Made by a program: the position numbers and the translations under genes. The notes beneath the pieces were generated by a model. It was not told where the DNA came from and made no database searches. It saw only the letters and a program-made list of their open reading frames with translations. Shown here piece after piece: positions 33,025 to 34,486 of a stretch of 34,486 bases of DNA. This stretch comes from Clostridia bacterium (GTDB lineage Bacteria; Bacillota; Clostridia; Oscillospirales; Acutalibacteraceae), in assembly GCA_017531385.1 (NCBI GenBank), contig JAFXLD010000046.1, forward strand, positions 1 through 34,486, in the 5' to 3' direction. Position 1 is the first letter of the stretch, and each line of letters begins with the position of its first letter.

Positions 33025-34311
33025 ATGAAAAAAATCAAAAAAAATATCAAAAACAAAACATGGTTCAAGCTTGATAATGCAGGAACGGTTTTTCCCGGTC
33101 AGAACACTCAGACATGGTCAAATGTCATAAGATCTTCCATAAATTTAAAGGAAGAAGTTGACCCCGGAATTCTGTTCAAAGCCGTAAAAAAATGTCTGCC
33201 GAGGTTTCCGACCATGGCGGTCAGACTCCGTAACGGTTTTTTCTGGCATTATATTGAGAAAAACCCTGAAGCCCCCGTTGTTCTGCCCGATGCAAACAAC
33301 CCGTGTCTGAGAATAAAATTCAATGAAAACAACAGATATATGTTCAAGGTTTTCTATTACAAAAACAGAATATCCCTTGAAATTTTCCATGCGCTCACAG
33401 ACGGATACGGTGCCTGTGTTTTTCTCAACACAATAACAGCTGAATATCTGCGGATGAAAGGATACTCAATTCCTGCAGGCGGTATGGTGCTTGACATCAA
33501 CGAAGAACCGAAAGAAGAGGAAATTGAAGACTCTTTCGTAAAATATGCCTCAAAAACAGGCAAAGAAAAAATACCGCTGTTCAAAACATATCACAGAATC
33601 GGAGAACGGATGCCGAAGCACACCTCAATTATCACAACAGGATACATTCCCGTTGATAAAATAAAGGCAAAAGCAAAAGAAAACGGTGCGACCATTACCG
33701 AATATCTGGCTGCAATACTGATGTATCTGCACATCCAGTTTCAGAAAAAAGAAAACATCAAACAAAAAGATGTCTGTATGCAGATTCCCGTTAACGGAAG
33801 AAATCAGTTTGATTCAAAAACCCTCAGAAATTTCTCTGTAAACTACAATCTCCGTATTGACCCCAATTGGGGAGATTATACTTTCGAGGAAGTACTTCGC
33901 CATTTAGCCTTAAGTCTCAGACTTACCAATAATCCGAAGCATCTGGCAGTAATGTTTGCAGGAAATCTTGCAATTGAAAAGAATCCGTTTATGAGATTCA
34001 TTCCTCTTGTAATCAAAGACCTTGCAGTCGGAATCACTTTTGCTTTTGCGGCAGAAAAAACAACCACTTCTGTTTTCACAAATGTCGGTATTGTGAAAAT
34101 CCCCGACGAAATGATGCAGCATGTGGAAAGCTTTATCCTTATGCCAAGTCCCGGCAAACTCAACGGTGCAAGAGTCGGTGCCGCGTCAATCGGCAACACA
34201 ATGGCTGTCACTTTTGCAAACATGTATAAAGATACCGATGTTGAACGTGAATTTTTCCGTTTTCTTATAAAACAAGGCATTCCCGTAAAAATTGAAAGCA
34301 ATAAACAATAA
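33025..34311 (+). CDS. Condensation-domain-like acyltransferase (alcohol acetyltransferase-like, COG4908 type)
   Basis: A CoA-dependent acyltransferase-fold protein of 428 residues with the HxxxDG active site as HALTDG (His122, Asp126) after the strand NRISLEIF, as in NRPS condensation domains and alcohol acetyltransferases. A second landmark is VCMQIPVNGRNQF followed by LRNFSVNYNLR, matching the usual second-half latch. There is no adenylation or carrier domain, so it acts alone. Substrates are unknown; esterification of a lipid or a sugar hydroxyl is possible. It starts 11 bp after ispG, with only a weak AAAG ribosome site, where polC normally lies in Clostridia. The final Lys-Gln-stop codons lie inside the 16-bp end of the dispersed repeat, so the natural C-terminus may have been altered by it. 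Confidence 0.82.
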   Translation: MKKIKKNIKNKTWFKLDNAGTVFPGQNTQTWSNVIRSSINLKEEVDPGILFKAVKKCLPRFPTMAVRLRNGFFWHYIEKNPEAPVVLPDANNPCLRIKFNENNRYMFKVFYYKNRISLEIFHALTDGYGACVFLNTITAEYLRMKGYSIPAGGMVLDINEEPKEEEIEDSFVKYASKTGKEKIPLFKTYHRIGERMPKHTSIITTGYIPVDKIKAKAKENGATITEYLAAILMYLHIQFQKKENIKQKDVCMQIPVNGRNQFDSKTLRNFSVNYNLRIDPNWGDYTFEEVLRHLALSLRLTNNPKHLAVMFAGNLAIEKNPFMRFIPLVIKDLAVGITFAFAAEKTTTSVFTNVGIVKIPDEMMQHVESFILMPSPGKLNGARVGAASIGNTMAVTFANMYKDTDVEREFFRFLIKQGIPVKIESNKQ

Positions 34312-34486
34312 TTTATCGGGCTATGCCCGACAATAGTTAGGAGTTAGGAGTGAGAAGTGAGGAGTTTATGAAGGGGCTTTGCCCCTTACCCCATTATAAT
34401 GCAGTTTGTTCGCAAATGGCAGTATATGGCTGAAATTTGAATTTATTTCAGAGCGTAGCGGAACAAGTGCGTAGCACTTCCGACAC
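34303..34486. repeat. Dispersed MITE-like repeat, right copy (truncated by the window edge)
   Basis: Starts with AAACAATAATTTATCG (34303-34318), the exact reverse complement of 126-141. It continues with a TCGGGC-TAT-GCCCGA hairpin (34316-34330), absent from the same place in the left copy. AATAG and TTAGGAG-type heptamers follow (34333-34364), inverted relative to 93-125, then an AAGGGGC-TTT-GCCCCTT hairpin (34371-34387). The core (34396-34486) aligns with 1-93 and has a hairpin with arms 34465-34470 and 34474-34479. Only the right inverted repeat is missing. Combining both copies gives an element of roughly 200-230 bp. No coding capacity. Confidence 0.75.

Noticed and set aside
1-34486. Matching sequence at both ends could mean a circular molecule (plasmid or phage).
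   Set aside because: The two end copies are only about 75% identical (70 of 93 columns), with compensatory changes in the hairpin, so they are separate repeat copies and not an assembly overlap. The gene content is chromosomal.

Overview
The window looks like one complete contig from a low-GC Gram-positive anaerobe of the class Clostridia, most likely a gut Oscillospirales/Ruminococcaceae relative. Three things point there: AGGAGG-type ribosome sites and TTGACA/TATAAT promoters throughout; the gene order pyrH-frr-uppS-cdsA-dxr-rseP-ispG; and a cohesin/dockerin pair with a dockerin helix of the DAVYLLKHIMMPD type. Both contig ends lie inside copies of the same dispersed repeat, so the contig probably stops there because assembly failed at the repeat.

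Layout. (1) 1-1179: a repeat copy, then a Gfo/Idh/MocA oxidoreductase gene with its own promoter and terminator. (2) 1241-12219, all on the minus strand: a myo-inositol catabolic region. An upstream unit carries an IolJ-type class II aldolase, a cytosolic metallophosphoesterase and an AraC-family regulator. A downstream unit reads iolC, a DUF218/YdcF-SanA-like membrane protein, iolB, iolD, iolE, iolA and iolG. Together the enzymes give the full route from myo-inositol to DHAP and acetyl-CoA. No inositol transporter, IolR or IolI is visible. (3) 12232-13454: an AI-2E-family permease. (4) 13573-16551: a cell-surface module, in which a gene for a secreted NlpC/P60 hydrolase ending in a dockerin is co-transcribed with a gene for a sortase-anchored cohesin, next to a divergent XRE regulator. 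(5) 16589-22168, minus strand: metG-tatD-citrate synthase-secreted purple-acid-type phosphatase. (6) 22328-24646, plus strand: a secreted LCAT-like hydrolase and a sugar phosphate isomerase-like protein. (7) 24696-26546, minus strand: an N-acetylhexosamine 1-kinase-like protein and an unknown membrane protein. (8) 26704-34311, plus strand: translation, isoprenoid and phospholipid genes (pyrH, frr, uppS, cdsA, dxr, rseP, ispG), then a condensation-domain-like acyltransferase. (9) 34303-34486: the second repeat copy.

The most unusual parts are the cohesin/dockerin peptidoglycan-hydrolase pair, the repeat at both ends (terminal inverted repeats, heptamer arrays and a hairpin with compensatory changes between copies), and the non-canonical members of the inositol region together with a shared 13-bp motif in front of its two transcription units. 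Gene calls rest on reading motifs and families by eye; no database search was run. No stretch over 300 bases lacks a gene. I saw no rRNA, tRNA, CRISPR array, transposase or phage gene.
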